From Neurospora crassa OR74A (lineage: Eukaryota > Ascomycota > Sordariomycetes > Sordariales > Sordariaceae): 64,000 nt of DNA. The stretch is from NCBI RefSeq assembly GCF_000182925.2, contig NC_026507.1, forward strand, positions 3,968,001 through 4,032,000, given 5' to 3'. The notes below the pieces were generated by a model. That model saw only the letters and a list, made by a program, of their open reading frames with translations, was not told the origin of the DNA and did not search any database. The position numbers and the translations under genes were made by a program. Every line of letters begins with the position of its first letter. Position 1 is the first letter of the stretch. Shown piece by piece: positions 47,971 to 60,504 of this stretch.

Positions 47971-50095
47971 ATGGACATCTCTGCATCCCCGTATTCTCCA
48001 AAGAGAGTGGATTTTGCAGGTAGCAAGCTCTGCAGGATCTGTTCGTCAATCCCGGCGTCATTCTGGTCAGGCGAGTCAAGAAACATAGGCGTTAAGCTTC
48101 AGCCGTTGGAGTCGATACGACTTGAAGCACAAAGAGGATGCCAGCTATGCGCAATCCTACTGATGGGCCCTGACCGTGATCCTCATTTTCAGTCAGGGAA
48201 TCACAAAACTCTTGAGCTGAAAAGAAATGCTTTTTATGCCATGCCTGAAGACATGGACGTGGATCGCTCTTCCTTACTAACACTTCGTGAGGATACCCTG
48301 CGCGGACTGGATCACGGTTATCGCATGAAAAATCCGCGGGATTTTGGCTTCTCCCTGGTCCCGTCTCCTTGGTGTAAGTCGCGCACTCTAACTTCGAGTT
48401 AAGCAGGCTAGGCTTCTTCCTCCAGCATTTATCTTTTTCGTTTAGTCTTTGGCACTGACAACTGTTTTCTGTGCAGCTGCATTAAAGCCTGTCAAAATGG
48501 GAGAGCATGTGGACAATATTCAACTTATCCAGGTCTGGCTGGAAAACTGTCGAGACAACCATACTCAATGCTCTAGCAACATTGAGTGTTTCCTACCTAC
48601 CCGAATTCTCGACCTCCAGGCGTTTTCCGACAGCGAGGATATCCGTCTAGTCACCAGCACAGCAGATGACCTCTTCTTTGACGGAAAACCGCCCAAATAT
48701 GTCACATTGAGCCACTGCTGGGGACCGCCGTCAAAACAGCCGCTCACTACAACAAAGGCAACTCTGAGACAACGCATGATGCGAATCCATTTCGAAAAGC
48801 TCCCACAGACGTTTCAGGACGCTGTGAAAATATGTCGCTCCCTGAGGCAGAGATTTCTGTGGATCGATTCCCTATGTATCATCCAGGACGATGAAGGAGA
48901 CTGGGCAAAGGAAGCCGCCTTGATGGCTTCTGTTTACAGCTATTCTTACTTCACACTCGCAGCTCTGGACTCCAAAGATAGCAGTGGAGGTTGTAAGATG
49001 GTTGCCGATATTCAGAGCTCTTACTCCAACCGTTTTGTTGATATTGACTTCTACGGGCTAGAAGAAGGCGGAACGAAGTTCCCTCGTCAGCGACTTCGGG
49101 TTTTCGAAGTACCTTCCCTTGAAGACGGATCTATCGAAGTCGGACACCTTAACAGTCGCGCCTGGACGTTACAAGAGAGGGAGCTTTCGAGAAGAGTCAT
49201 CTCGTTTGCCAGTCAAGGGCTGCTTTGGGAGTGTAACGAGCTCCGGGCAACTTCACAACGGCCGTGGGAAAACATCGAAAGATCCGCCACCAGGTCTATA
49301 TACAGGGTACCTCTAGGGGACACGGAGGGACTTTTTAAGAGCAAGGCAACCTGGGACGATGTCGTGGAGGATTATTCGGCACGATTGTTGACAAAACAAA
49401 CCGACAGATTGGTTGCGCTGTCCGGGATAGCACAAGCGGCACAGGGGTTCTTTCAAGGGGCCACATATGTTGGTGGGATATGGAGCTCGCTTATCCCCGA
49501 AGGCCTCCTGTGGAGAACCGTGCCGCAACGGCCAAAAGCTACCAAGCTTGCGCATCAAAATGACACGGAATCTGCCTATATAGCCCCGAGCTGGTCCTGG
49601 GCATCAGTCACATCACCGGTGGACTTTAGTTTGGTCCGGGCGTCGGTCAAGGTACCAGAGGATCTCAATTTCTCCTTCGGAAGGACGATTGCCCAACGTC
49701 TCACGGTTGAGCAGATGATGGGAATCCCCAAGTATCAGGACCCGTATGGTGCGCTTGAATACGGAGCCCTTGTTCTTAGCGGTGCTCTACTGTTTAACGT
49801 TGATATCAGCGATCGGGTCATGGGCCCACATGCTGACCTGTTTGTCGGTCTGATCAAGGATGGCGTTCGAGTCGGGGAAGTCAGTCTCGATGCAGCGGAT
49901 ATGGTTTCGTCGCTTAGCAGGGGTAAACTATATTTTCTAGGTCTTGTTTTTAGTTTCCATGTTTATGGCCTTCTTCTCAGAGAAGGAGTGAACCCCGAAG
50001 ATGGCTATACCCGAGTGGGGGTTGGAATGATTCGTTATAGGCGGTCATTGGCGATATTTCCCAAGTGTAGGCCACGTACTATCAAACTTGTATGA
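47971..50095 (+). CDS. HET-domain (heterokaryon incompatibility) protein
   Basis: Exons are 47971-48373 and 48477-50095, giving 673 residues. The first exon encodes a Cys-containing N-terminal region (KLCRICSSIP, QRGCQLCAIL) typical of HET proteins. The HET domain runs from about residue 208, with all family blocks: KYVTLSHCWG, LPQTFQDAVKICRSL, RFLWIDSLCIIQDDEGDWAKE and the later SRAWTLQERELSRRVISF. The C-terminal part has PSWSWASVTSPVDFSL, found in most of these proteins. HET proteins act in non-self recognition and can trigger cell death after hyphal fusion; the partner here is unknown. No NACHT, STAND or lipase domain is attached. The frame is intact. The two methyltransferases further right belong to the same accessory stretch. 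Confidence 0.93.
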
Positions 50096-51050
50096 GGACA
50101 CTTCACCAAAGTGTTCATTGCTTGTTGAGATGACACTCTCACCGACTGAAGTTGGTTGGCTTGCTGGGTCAGGGAAGATGGGTGTCAGGACTCGGTACCG
50201 ACCCCTGACCGACGGGCCCGTGCCACACAGCACTTACTCCGCATAAAGCATTCTAGAGGGAAGGCGTTGATATATATACAGAAGGAGCCCACGGAAACAG
50301 GAAGGAAGAGGTTATTCAGAATGGAAGGCAGTCAGCTGCACGAGGAAGTCAGGTATTTGGTAAAACCTGGACGGGAGGAATGGTTTGGGACGATTCCTGT
50401 ATACTCAAGGCTGGCCACCCCAGGCGTCTGGAGGTTCCGATTTTCCTCCTCATCTTCATCTCCAAAATAAACCCAATTGGTTACAAAGCCTTTTCCTTGA
50501 CAATGGGGGGTCTTGTCGAAATCTGGAAGAATCTGCTGAATGAGATGCATGCTTATCTGTATTGTTGCAACCACTGCAGAGTGGCTGATAGCATGGTAAC
50601 AATTCCTCTGGAGGAGGGGAGTGAAGGTCGGTGCCAGCGACGCCGATCACAAAGATACCTCAACATATCTAGGTCCATGTTCCTCGTCTTTTGGCTGATA
50701 GAGTGCTACATACACGTGTACTTGCAGCATCTTTTCCAGTGCAATATAGCGTTGTATCACATGTTCTCTCCAGTCTCCTGCGAATTGCAACGTTTGCCCA
50801 CTCGCCCATTTACTGTGTATTTCCACTGGCACTTCGGTAGTAATGGTACCCTAGGTAGCTGGTATAATTTACAGCCAATAGAATCCTTGACTCGGCAAAA
50901 GTCCACGGTCATGGTACGAGGAACTACATGACAACCGACCCTGATTTTAGCTTGGCTGCGTGCTGGCTGTTATCCCAGAGGCGCCGAGTGGTCTCTGGTA
51001 GCGACCCAGCACGAATGTAACCAAAGAGGTAACCGAAGCACACAGTTCGA
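50096..51050. other. Spacer between the HET gene and methyltransferase 3
   Basis: No gene is supported. A 183-codon plus-strand frame at 50380-50931 and overlapping minus-strand frames carry no recognisable domain. The left end is the HET gene 3' UTR. Confidence 0.45.
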
Positions 51051-51087
51051 AGGAATAAGGTTACTTTCGACCTACCATTGACCGCTT
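51051..51087 (+). promoter_or_regulatory. Shared upstream element, methyltransferase copy 3
   Basis: On the minus strand this reads AGCGGTCAA, a short spacer, and GAAAGTAACCTTATTCCTT, 196-232 bp upstream of the ATG. It has the same orientation relative to the gene as in copies 1 and 2. A TATATA-like box follows at about 51150. Confidence 0.45.
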
Positions 51088-51282
51088 CATGCATCGGAAG
51101 AGACTTTAATCGAGGAGGGGTAGACTGGGTAGGTGACGAGAAATTCTCGAGGTATATAGAGGTACTGGTGGCGCCTCTGGCACCCGAAAACACCACTGCA
51201 AGCATCGTCGACTTTGGCCAATCCTCTGCAGGTTGTAGCTGAGTGCACTGACCTGACCACCATCGCGTACCCATCCGCGACA

Positions 51283-52874
51283 ATGAGCTCCTTCTTCAAA
51301 AAGGCACAGTCGCCTACACCCGAGCCAAAGTCGCCAAAGGGAAAGGACAAGTCGCCCACGCCTGGTCCCGCGTCCCCAACGGGAAAGAAGTCACCCACGT
51401 CTATTCCCACGTCTCCAGAGCATGATGTGCCTTCGGAGCCTGTTGCACTTATAGCCGGTTCCCATTGGGGCCAGCAGGTTCGTTTTGAATTATCTACCCC
51501 CACACCTTTTCCATCTCTTACTTTTTTGAAAAATGTTGGATGCTAACAAAAAGTCCTTTACACGCGCAGGAAGTGGTGGACGATGACACTGACTCGGCCC
51601 TAGGAGTTGATGCCCAGAGCTCGACCGCCTCGATTGCTACCAGCATCTTGCACTACCGTAATGTCCTGGGACGCACCTACCACAGCGATTCCGTGACTGA
51701 TGGAGAGTACTGGTGCGTCTGAATCGGAAAGCATTCCTTTAGAAGTTGATGTCGGGGAGCTGAACTAACTGCTGGTTCATGCGCACTGTTTAGGGGCCCT
51801 AATGATGCTAAGGCAAATGAGTTGCTGGATATCATGCACGCGGCCATGGTCATGGTGTTTGATGGAAAGCTGTATACTTCCCCGCTTAAGGACGAGGAGC
51901 TCAAGAACGCTATTGATATCGGTACCGGCACTGGTAAGTGGAAGCTGATTAACATGGACCGCCATCTTTCCAATCATGTCACCTTTACTGAGCTTTACTG
52001 ACCATGGATGTTCTTTACGTGCAGGAGTCTGGGCCATGTAAGACTACCTCTAATCTGTCAAATTGCTAGATCGGTTCTTGATTACAGGTGCTAACAATTC
52101 CTTCGACAAATAACAGCGACTTCGCGGACGAACATCCGAACTGCAACGTAATCGGCACCGACATTTCTCCCATCCAACCTAGCTGGGTACCCCCAAACGC
52201 CAGCTTCGAAATCAACGACGCAACTAGGGAGTGGACCTACAAAGATAATTTCTTCGACTTTATCCACTTTCGCTGGCTTACTGGCGTTATGAAGGATTGG
52301 GATTGCATTTACCAAGAAGCTTACCGGTGCTGCAAACCGGGCGGATGGATTGAACACCTTGACACCGACGCTGAATTTTTCTGCTACGACGGAACGATGC
52401 CTAATGATTCGGCTATGGCCCAATGGGGTCCTATTTGGAGAGAGGTTGGGCGGAAGACCGGGCTTAACGTCACCGTGGTTTCCTCAGGCACGATGGAAAA
52501 CGGAATGAGAAAGGCTGGATTTACTAACATTGTGTCGGAGGATCACTATGTATGCAATTACTTCCCCTCTGCTCACTGTCCGTGAGCCGCGCCTCGAGAT
52601 GACGGACTGAAGCTAACCCTGACATCTACATTAGGCTCCCATCGCGCCCTGGTCTGATGACCCGAAGCTGAAGCAGCTGGGTCTCTACCAGTCTGCAGCG
52701 CTGACACATGACATTGAGGGCTTTCTGGTCTATTTCATGCCCAAGTACCTGGGGTGGACCCCGAAGGAGATTGCGAACTATGCGGCTACTATGCGTAAAG
52801 AGTTCAGGGAAGCCAAGATCCACGCGGTCGTGAAGTGGCACGTGGTGAGGGCGCAAAAGCCGTTGGATGCTTAA
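51283..52874 (+). CDS. LaeA/UMTA-like SAM methyltransferase, copy 3
   Basis: Exons are 51283-51477, 51570-51712, 51794-51933, 52025-52037, 52117-52549 and 52635-52874, giving 387 residues. The fourth exon is 13 nt (GAGTCTGGGCCAT, for GVWAI), at exactly the position and length seen in copy 2. The N-terminal ~50 residues are Ser/Pro/Lys-rich (KSPTPGPASPTGKK), followed by [29 protein letters not shown], intact motif [38 protein letters not shown], and a C-terminus ending RAQKPLDA. All SAM-binding landmarks are present. It is convergent with copy 4, whose stop is 1.1 kb away. The HET gene lies 1.2 kb upstream. The substrate is unknown. Confidence 0.92.
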
Positions 52875-53976
52875 GTGTTGGATAGCCGCGGGGCATGTGA
52901 ATATCTCGAAGAAGGGACGTACATTAATCACTCTGCCTTTGTTTATCAATATGGCCCGTCTCTATGGTATATGGCAATTTGGATATATTCTCCCCGTCAT
53001 TTTCCTACCTTGCGTACCTCTAGGTGCCCTCATTTTGGAATATGTCGTTGATGATCATGGATCCCCTTGCAACCTTATTTTCCTACCCGTCCTTCGCCCC
53101 AGTCTAACGAACAAGGCCCATCGCTGTTACTTCAGCCTTACCCGTTCCACGCACCCAGAGGTACGTACCTAGGACCGGAATTAATGTTTGGGAAACATAA
53201 TGTCAAAACAAAGACATGACGGGAGGTACCTACTTACTGTACCTGAGCTGCCCCATGAGCCGAGGAAGGCCTAGCTAGCCTGGCACGCCGGTGGGAGCTT
53301 TGCGCTAACAGACACTACCTAGGTACTTAGCAAATCATTTGCTATCATGGGGGTAAAAGTGTTAGTGCACATAGAGATAGAAGGAGGATTTGGGCATGTC
53401 TGGATCCATGGATCCATAGGTACTAAATATCGGATGAGCCGCGTCCGTGCAGTCGAAACGTCCTCTCGTCAATCTCATGCCCGGTCGTCCTGAGACAGAA
53501 TCATCAAAGAAGTTTATCTAAGTTCCAAATTAATCACAGGTAAGATCGAAATGTCCAGTACGGCTTTTTCCGGGATAGAGGCCTCGGCCGCAAGGGTGAA
53601 CGGCACTTGCACGGCTTATATGCCAAGTGATGAACCGCTGATGATGTGATTCTCCTTGCCCGGCATTATCTTCCGCAGGATGAAGCTACAGGGATAACCT
53701 AGAAGCCGAAAAAAAAAAAAAAAGCAATTTCGGGCCCGGGTAAGGCTCAAGGCACGTGTCCGGCCTAGGGTCAACCCTGTATAACAAATGTGACAAGTCA
53801 TTCCATGGTTTTGACTACAAGTTGTATATTTCCAAATTATTTTTGAGAAGATGAAGATGAAGCTTGTCGTAAGGTAGAGGTACCAGGTTATCCAACTGCC
53901 CCTATCGTGGGAAATTAACCTACTATCCAGCCTCGATCGGTGTTGTTGCCTACTACTAGCCGTACAAGACTCCTAC
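52875..53976. other. Spacer between convergent methyltransferases 3 and 4
   Basis: No gene is seen. It contains TACC/GGTA islands near 53005-53030, 53225-53240 and 53310-53325 and a run of 15 A near 53709. Both 3' UTRs should lie here. Confidence 0.5.
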
Positions 53977-55664
53977 CTAAGCATCAACTGGCTTCTGGCC
54001 ATACACCTTGCGGAAGACAAAGTACCCATGGATGCTCATGTCCTTCATCTCCTTCTTCAAATGCCTGATGTAGATGCCGATCTCCTCTGTGGTCCACCCC
54101 ATAACCTTGCCAAACATGAACTGGAGAACACCGTCAAGGTCCTGGTTCATGACGGCATAGAAGTACAGACCAACGTCGTTCATCTTTTTGTCCTTGGGCC
54201 ATGGCGAGATGGGGACCTGCAGATATTCCATAGTCAGATTCTCTGCTGGGATAGATAGATATACGACACTGTGGGGGAAAGCGGAAGATGGAACGTACCT
54301 TGTAATCCTTCACCACGATATTCACGAAACCGGCCTCTTTCATTGCACTCTCCATCATGGCAGCGGGGATCAGAACCTGCCCAATCCTCCTGCCTGCCTC
54401 GTGCCATATGGGGCCCCATTGGCCTAGAGCATGCACCTTTTCATCGATGGAACCATCGTCCGAGTGGATCGTACCGTGGGTATCCATGTGCTCAATGTAA
54501 CCACCCGGCTTGCAGCATCGGTAAGCGTTCTTGTAGAAGGCAAGCCAGTCCTTGACGGTACCGCTGAGCCAACGGACGTGGATAAAGTCGAAGAAGTCAG
54601 GCTTGTAGGTCCATTCTTTGTTGTAGTCGTCGATCTCGAAACGGATGTTGGGGGGCACCCAGCTGGGCTGGATGGGCGAGATGTCGGTGCCGATGACGTT
54701 ACATTTGGGGAATGCATCGGCGAAGTCAATTGCCCAGAGACCTGGATGTTGGGTTAGTGGGTATAAGAAGAGTGTAGAAAGCCGGGGTATGTACCTGTGC
54801 CGGTGCCAAGATCGATGGCATTCTCCATTTTCTTGGGAAGGGGGGCATCATAGAGCCTTCCATCCAGAAGAATGGTCATCGCATGATGGCTGAAGTCAAG
54901 GTAAGACTTGGTCAGTCACAAGAACTCGCTAAGTGGGAAGAATGCTTCACTCACAAGATATCCAGCAATTCATTCTGCTTGTCATCGTTGGGGCCCCTGC
55001 ATCAAGTTTTGAAAATGTTCGTCAGCGTGGACTGTTTCCTCCACATGCACAATGCTTTATTTTCTCAGACAGCGAGACTTACCAATACTCTGAATCCGTT
55101 ATGCTGTCGCTATGATACGTTCTGCCGTTCATAGTACGGTATCTGAGGATACTCGAACCGATGGAAGCAGTCGAGCTCTCGACATCGCTTCCAAGGGTCG
55201 AATCCGCATCATCATCTTCTTCCTCTTGGGGAAGTCCCTGTAGTATCGATGTGAGTGATCAGTTCCCACCATGATTGCAGTGGGCTTGTGAGCTTGTGGT
55301 CGGTACGTACCTGTTCAGCCCAGTGAGATCCAGGAAGAGGGGCATTCGTTCCAGCAGCGGGAGTGGCAGGAGCAGGCGTGCGTCCCCTCGTCGCAACCGC
55401 TGGAGTGGCAGGAGCAGGCGTGCCTTCTTTTGCAGTAGCTGGCGTCGCAGGAACAGGCGTGGATTCTCTTGCAGCTGCTGGAGTGGCAGGAACAGGTGTT
55501 GATTCCCTTGCCCGGGCAACTGCTGGGGTGGCAGGAGCGGGTGTAGATTCTCGCGAAGCTGCTGGAATCAGAGCAGGAGCAGGCGTGGATTCCCTCGCAG
55601 CTGCTGAAGTTTCTGGAGGAGGCGTGGGTGACTTTGTTCGCGCCTTTTTCGCCGGAGAAGCCAT
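53977..55664 (-). CDS. LaeA/UMTA-like SAM methyltransferase, copy 4
   Basis: Minus-strand exons are 55664-55311, 55237-55083, 54996-54955, 54898-54795, 54741-54299 and 54216-53977, giving 445 residues, the longest copy. The extra length is an N-terminal array of about seven imperfect repeats of [10 protein letters not shown] type (residues ~20-105), Ala/Pro/Thr-rich. Then come [28 protein letters not shown], intact motif [28 protein letters not shown] and [10 protein letters not shown]; the end reads [10 protein letters not shown]. Copies 2 and 3 have an intron between WAI and DFAD that is absent here. Instead an extra intron splits the LLDIFHHAMT segment, which no other copy has. The last exon is again 240 nt. 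It is the most diverged of the four. The start at 55664 is chosen because the protein then begins like its paralogues (MASPAKK). Confidence 0.9.
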
Positions 55665-55856
55665 GATGAAATCTTGGATCTTGGATATGCTAACCGTCCT
55701 GGCTGGACTGGATTTCGAGGTTTCGTTGGGTGGAAAAAAAAAAAAAAGAAAAGATGATGGACTGTCCAAGAAGGGAAATGTTTCGGGTGCCAGAGCCGTC
55801 GGGATTTATAACATCGATGAGCTACTTTAGGCCGGGTGCCCAATTCACACCGTGCT

Positions 55857-55880
55857 GTCGAAAATGTAACATCGGAATTC
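55857..55880 (-). promoter_or_regulatory. Shared upstream element, methyltransferase copy 4
   Basis: The plus strand reads GTCGAAAATGTAACATCGG and continues AATTC, 193-216 bp upstream of the start. It matches the GAAGGTAACATCGATCC block of copy 2; the AGCGGTCAA block of copies 1-3 is not obvious here. Confidence 0.35.
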
Positions 55881-58300
55881 GGAAACCATAACATAACATC
55901 TACCGCACTCACCGCCTAAAATTCCACTTGGTGGTGCCCGGGGTGTCCAGTTCAACGCCGGTTTGTTATTTAGCGCGGTGCTTGCGACTTTGGTCCGCAA
56001 GACAACACAGAAAAATAACGAGACAGCCACGTCCAAGGAAGCAATTGCTTGATGGAAAAATGGTGAAATGGTGATTGAGTTGAGCAGACGGAAGTATGTA
56101 AGGTACCTGCTGATGAAGCCCGCGCTAACGAATGTTCCAGGGCAAGAATGTAGCAGTGTAGGGTACCGAAGTACCGATGCATCTCGCATCCAACACGGTG
56201 TGTGGTATGATTTTTGCTAGCGTCTTACCACGTGGAAGGGTGGAACACGGTTGCTTTGAAATCCGGTGACACCCGGCAGACAGTTTATTCCGCCGCAAGC
56301 TCGTCGTTCTGAACATCCATCGTGCATCACCCTCACCAGAAAAGCCGTCCCTTCTTCCTTCTCTTGCCCTTTGACCGCCCTCGCTTCCTGCTCGCTACGA
56401 ATTGTACCTTGCTGTTGGAGCATCTCAGCAGAGCGGGAGGCCGGCACGTGGCAGGGTAAGGCTGAGAGGATACCTCTTCGCACAATCTGGGGTCTACCTT
56501 GTTGAACAATTATGAGGCCTAAAATGGAACCGGGATGTGAATTGATGTTTCCGGGTCTCAGCTGAACAGAGTCTGGCAGTAAGAATTGGTGTAGCTTGTT
56601 TAACTTGGATCCTTCCTGGTATGAAAGACTTTGCCTTTCCGTTTGGCGAATCTGTCTCGGATGCCGACGACTGTCCTGGTCGGGTGTCAAGAAAACGGTG
56701 CTGACTGGTAGAACAACGACACCTAGCCGATCGAAGATGCATATGAGCTATGCTGGTCGGCTGAACCGGGTAGTGTACTATATCAACGTTGCTATGCCGA
56801 TCCGGAGTAATTTCGTCTCAATGTGTAAAACCCTCCATCACACCACGATTTTCCCTCAACTGCATGATATATCGGTAGGGTCGCTGCGCTATATCTTTTT
56901 CGACCCGGCAGCATCTGACCAGTGAAAAGCAAGACCGTTTTACCCCGACAGTCTGGCCACTGTAAATCAACGGTTCTCCTGGCCAGGTGTTCATTGCCGA
57001 CAAGACTGGACTGGGGTCTGGTATCCGGTACCCGACACAGGGCCAAGGCCTGATTGGATTAACGACGACAACCCCTGCGAGCCGGTATAGAACTAGACCC
57101 CGCTCGGCTCTTCTTTCGCACCAGGCCGGTGTACTTGAGACTGATGACGAATTGGCGGTGCTATTCCGTCCATGTCGGAACTAGGTACGCAAAGTGTAGA
57201 GACTTATCTCAGAGCTCGAAACAGTCGCATAAGACCACGCTTCCGAGCTGTGTTACCATTGTCAGCAGCCCCGATGTGACGATTCGGAGATACATATGTA
57301 GGCGACGCAAGCGCGGGGCACCGTGAGCGGCCGCGTGGCTTGAAATATTGTCTGTCTGTCCTACATACTGTGTGTGCTGCGAGAGAAGATGAAGCATAGA
57401 AGGGGATCGGAAGAAGGCATGCTGGGGTCTTGGACGACGAATGCCACCAGCGATGATTGGTTACCGAGCAGCCACATAACCACATTGGCTCGGGATTGCA
57501 TTGCAACAACTGGGAGTGTGTGATCCTACGTGAAGATGGCCCCGACGATGCGAAAGAAGCTGGAGGGATCAGCAACATTGAAGGCTTAGTCGAGGTGGTG
57601 CACCCCGACAGTCTCGGTCCAGTTGGTCCTTGGGATGAATGACAGGTCAAAGTTCTGTCTTTTTTGTTTTTCTTCCTTCTTCGTGATTTGGATTGCTGTG
57701 GCCGACGGTATTGGGAAAGGGGGAACTATATCCACACCGATCGACCAATCGAATGCCGATGAGGAACTGGGGATTTTGTCTTGGTGTTGCGACGCTGTGG
57801 CTTACACTAAGGTACACAGTACACATTGCTGTTCACTGTTCTATCTCATGTTGGAATGAATTCTCAAATTCATTAGAAGCACTGAAGCACTGCAGTGCAG
57901 AGTGACGTCAAAAGTAACTGAAGATTGGCGATGTCGGCGAGTGTTGCAGTGGTTGCGTCGGTCGGCCGGTCGGTCGTCCCTTCCTCGCGGCACTTCACCA
58001 CCACACAGAGATGCTTATCAGCACGTCGTCTTGTCTTATCACTGCAAGCACTTCCACAATCGGAGCCAAGAAATGGCCTAAACCGAATCAGGGGCAAGAG
58101 TCCGGCAGCTGTTTTCACCACCCAACAACTCGTCGTTTCAATGGCAGCGCTGGATTACCTGTCGATGTTTTATTCTCAGACTCCCCGCGTTGCGGAAGGG
58201 TTTGCCTGTTTTCGCCAAGCGGGAGATCCCCCAGAAAATGATGTATCTGGTCTCTTCCCCTCTCTCCTTGGCAATGCCTGGCCGTCCTCCTCGTGGGGGC
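55881..58300. other. Large spacer without a recognised gene
   Basis: About 2.4 kb. Open frames at 56217-56690 (minus), 57204-57650 (minus) and 57949-58344 (plus) were read but show no domain. The last has an N-terminus that could pass for a mitochondrial presequence, but nothing behind it supports a gene. No mobile element or RNA gene is visible. Confidence 0.45.
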
Positions 58301-58734
58301 TGATAATGTCACCTCGCTGGTTTTTGCTGATATCTTCTAGGTAGGTTAGTAGCCATTGATAACGCCGACCGTCTGGCCACAGGATTGGGGGATTCCGAAC
58401 CCCGTTATCCTTCTCGCCGTTCACCTTCAGCTTGCACCTCGAGTTGTATGTGCCTCTCTCTTGCTTATCTGCCGTCGACGACAAAAAAAGAAAGGCCTCG
58501 CCCGAGTACCACCCACCCAACTGCGCATATCTCCTTGCTGCGTGATACCCGATCCAGCGCCACGGCGCCCATATCAAGATGACGGACCAAAAGAATACTT
58601 ATAGGCCATGGCAAACCCTAGGCCTGGCGCCTCCTTGCGACTGGCAATTGTACTTGTCAAGATAGTCGTCGATCACATACTCACTCAGCCACGGATCAAG
58701 AACACAATCAACAGACAGAACAAATCAGGACGAT
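58301..58734 (+). promoter_or_regulatory. Cluster of GATA-factor sites upstream of the ammonium transporter
   Basis: Four HGATAR matches lie within 475 bp of the ATG: TGATAA at 58301 and 58358, AGATAA (minus strand) at 58465-58470, and CGATAA at 58729. GATA factors of the NIT2/AreA type activate nitrogen-uptake genes when preferred nitrogen is scarce, so such sites are expected here. Single sites arise often by chance, so the cluster is suggestive only. Confidence 0.4.
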
Positions 58735-58774
58735 AAGCACAAATCTTCACACCCAGACCGAAAAGTCCTCCAAG

Positions 58775-60504
58775 ATGGCCGAGCCAGAAATTGTGCCTGT
58801 CACCGAGTGGCCGGACTGGCATGCCAATCCCAACGGAGGTGATCCCTTCACGCAGAACCTGAACTCACCCTATGACAAGGTTCGTCGATGGCATCGGACA
58901 CTGGCAATATCAAGGAAAGAAGCAAGCAACTAACCTGGTTTGTGTTATATCTGCTCAGGGCGACCTATGCTGGATGCTCGTGTGCACTGCCCTATGCTGG
59001 CAAATCACCCCGGCCATTGGCTTCCTCTATGCCGGAATGCACCGCAGGAAGGCGGCTCTGACCATGGTCCTCCAAAGTCTCTTCTGTGCTTGCGCTTGCG
59101 GAATCCAGTTCTGGATATACGGTTACTCACTGTACCAGGCACGAACAACAAACCCCATCCTCGGAGACTTGTCTTTGGCCGTGTTCCGAAATGTGCTTGC
59201 TCAGCCATCCATGGCCAACTCGGATATTCCTGATATTCTGTGTATGATCCTCTTCCCATGTCAGACTTCCGCCGGCTAACATTTGTCCCAGATGCTGCCT
59301 TTGGCTTTACCTTCGTTTCTTGCACTGCCATGATCTTGGCCGGAGCCATGCTTGAACGCGGCAGGCTATTGCCCAGTATGCTTTTCCTCCTCTGCTGGAC
59401 TACTTTTGTTTACTACTTGTAAGTCCATCGCCAAGATCCAACTCTCACAATCACTGACTTTATCCTCTGCAGCATTGCATATTGGGAGTGGAACCCTAGC
59501 GGATGGTTATACAAACTCGGTGTCTACGATTTCGCCGGCTCCGGTCCTGTTCACATCGCCAGCGGCTTCGGTGCCCTTGCCTGGTCTCTGATGCTCGGTC
59601 CGCGTGTCGCCGACTCGGACGTCGTTGACCGTAAGAAACTCGTTCACCACAAGCCCCACAGTCCGCTGTTGATGTGCCTCGGAACTGTCTTCATCTGGTT
59701 TGGCTGGTTCGCCTTCAATGGCGGCAGTACACCCAACCTGAGCCTGCGGTCCATCTACGCCATTGTCAACACGAATCTGGCAGGATGCGGAGGTGGCGTC
59801 GGTTGGGTCTTGATCGACTATCTCTACAAGAGAAAGTTCAGCTTGGTTGGCTTTTGCTCGGGTATTATTGCGGGCTTGGTCGGAATTACCCCTGCAGCGG
59901 GTTATGGTGCGTTCTCTGTTGCTTTCTCCGGGCTACCTCCAAGTGCTCGTTTGACTGACTCGAAGCTTGCGCAGTCCCCGTCTACGTAGCCTCGCTCATC
60001 GGCTTCCTCACCTCCGCCACCTGCTACTACGCCGCCAAGTACAAGCATCTCCTCTCTGTTGACGACGGTCTCGACATTTTTGCCATTCACGGCGTGGGCG
60101 GTTACGTCGGTGATCTTTTGACGGGCATCTTTGCCGACAACTTTGTTCCCGCTCTCGATGGCTATTCAGGCAGCTCCTATGCAGGGGGCTGGTGGAACCG
60201 CAACTTCCGCCAGCTTGGACTTCAGTTCGCCGGCGCAACCACTGCCGCGGCCTGGTCCTTTGTGGTGTCGTGTATCTTGCTGTTCATCATCAACAAGATT
60301 CCTGGCTTGCATCTGCGCGCGAGTGAGGACTCGGAAATCAGGGGTCTGGATATCAAGTACTTGGAGGATGTGGATGAGGAGGGATTTTATATGAACGAGT
60401 GTATACTGCACGGGCGTACGCCGCCGAGGTGTTCTGGGTCGTTGAAGGCTCCTACGTCGGTTACGGAGCCGGTTGGTGTTGAAGGAGGTGAAAAAAGGGA
60501 TTAG
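58775..60504 (+). CDS. Ammonium transporter (AMT/MEP family)
   Basis: Plasma-membrane ammonium transporter. Exons are 58775-58879, 58959-59241, 59292-59418, 59473-59906 and 59975-60504, giving 492 residues. About eleven membrane helices follow a short extracellular N-terminus. Conserved landmarks are GDLCWMLVCTALCWQITPAI, FLYAGMHRRK, ERGRLLPSMLFLLCWTTFVY, and the pore histidines in GPVHIASG (residue ~199) and FAIHGVGG (residue ~355). Others are WFGWFAFNGGS, NTNLAGCGGGVGW, IIAGLVGITPAAGYV and the final NKIPGLHLR. The cytosolic C-terminal tail carries the family's GLDIKYLED segment used in trimer coupling. Both pore histidines are present, so transport should work. The splice junctions restore YAAFGFTF, YFIAYWEW and AGYVPVYVA. 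Confidence 0.96.

Noticed and set aside
50380-50931. 183-codon plus-strand open frame
   Set aside because: Composition and lack of domain suggest chance; overlapping minus-strand frames are equally open.
57949-58344. Plus-strand frame with a presequence-like N-terminus
   Set aside because: The downstream part has no recognisable domain, overlaps equally long minus-strand frames, and lies in the probable promoter of the ammonium transporter.
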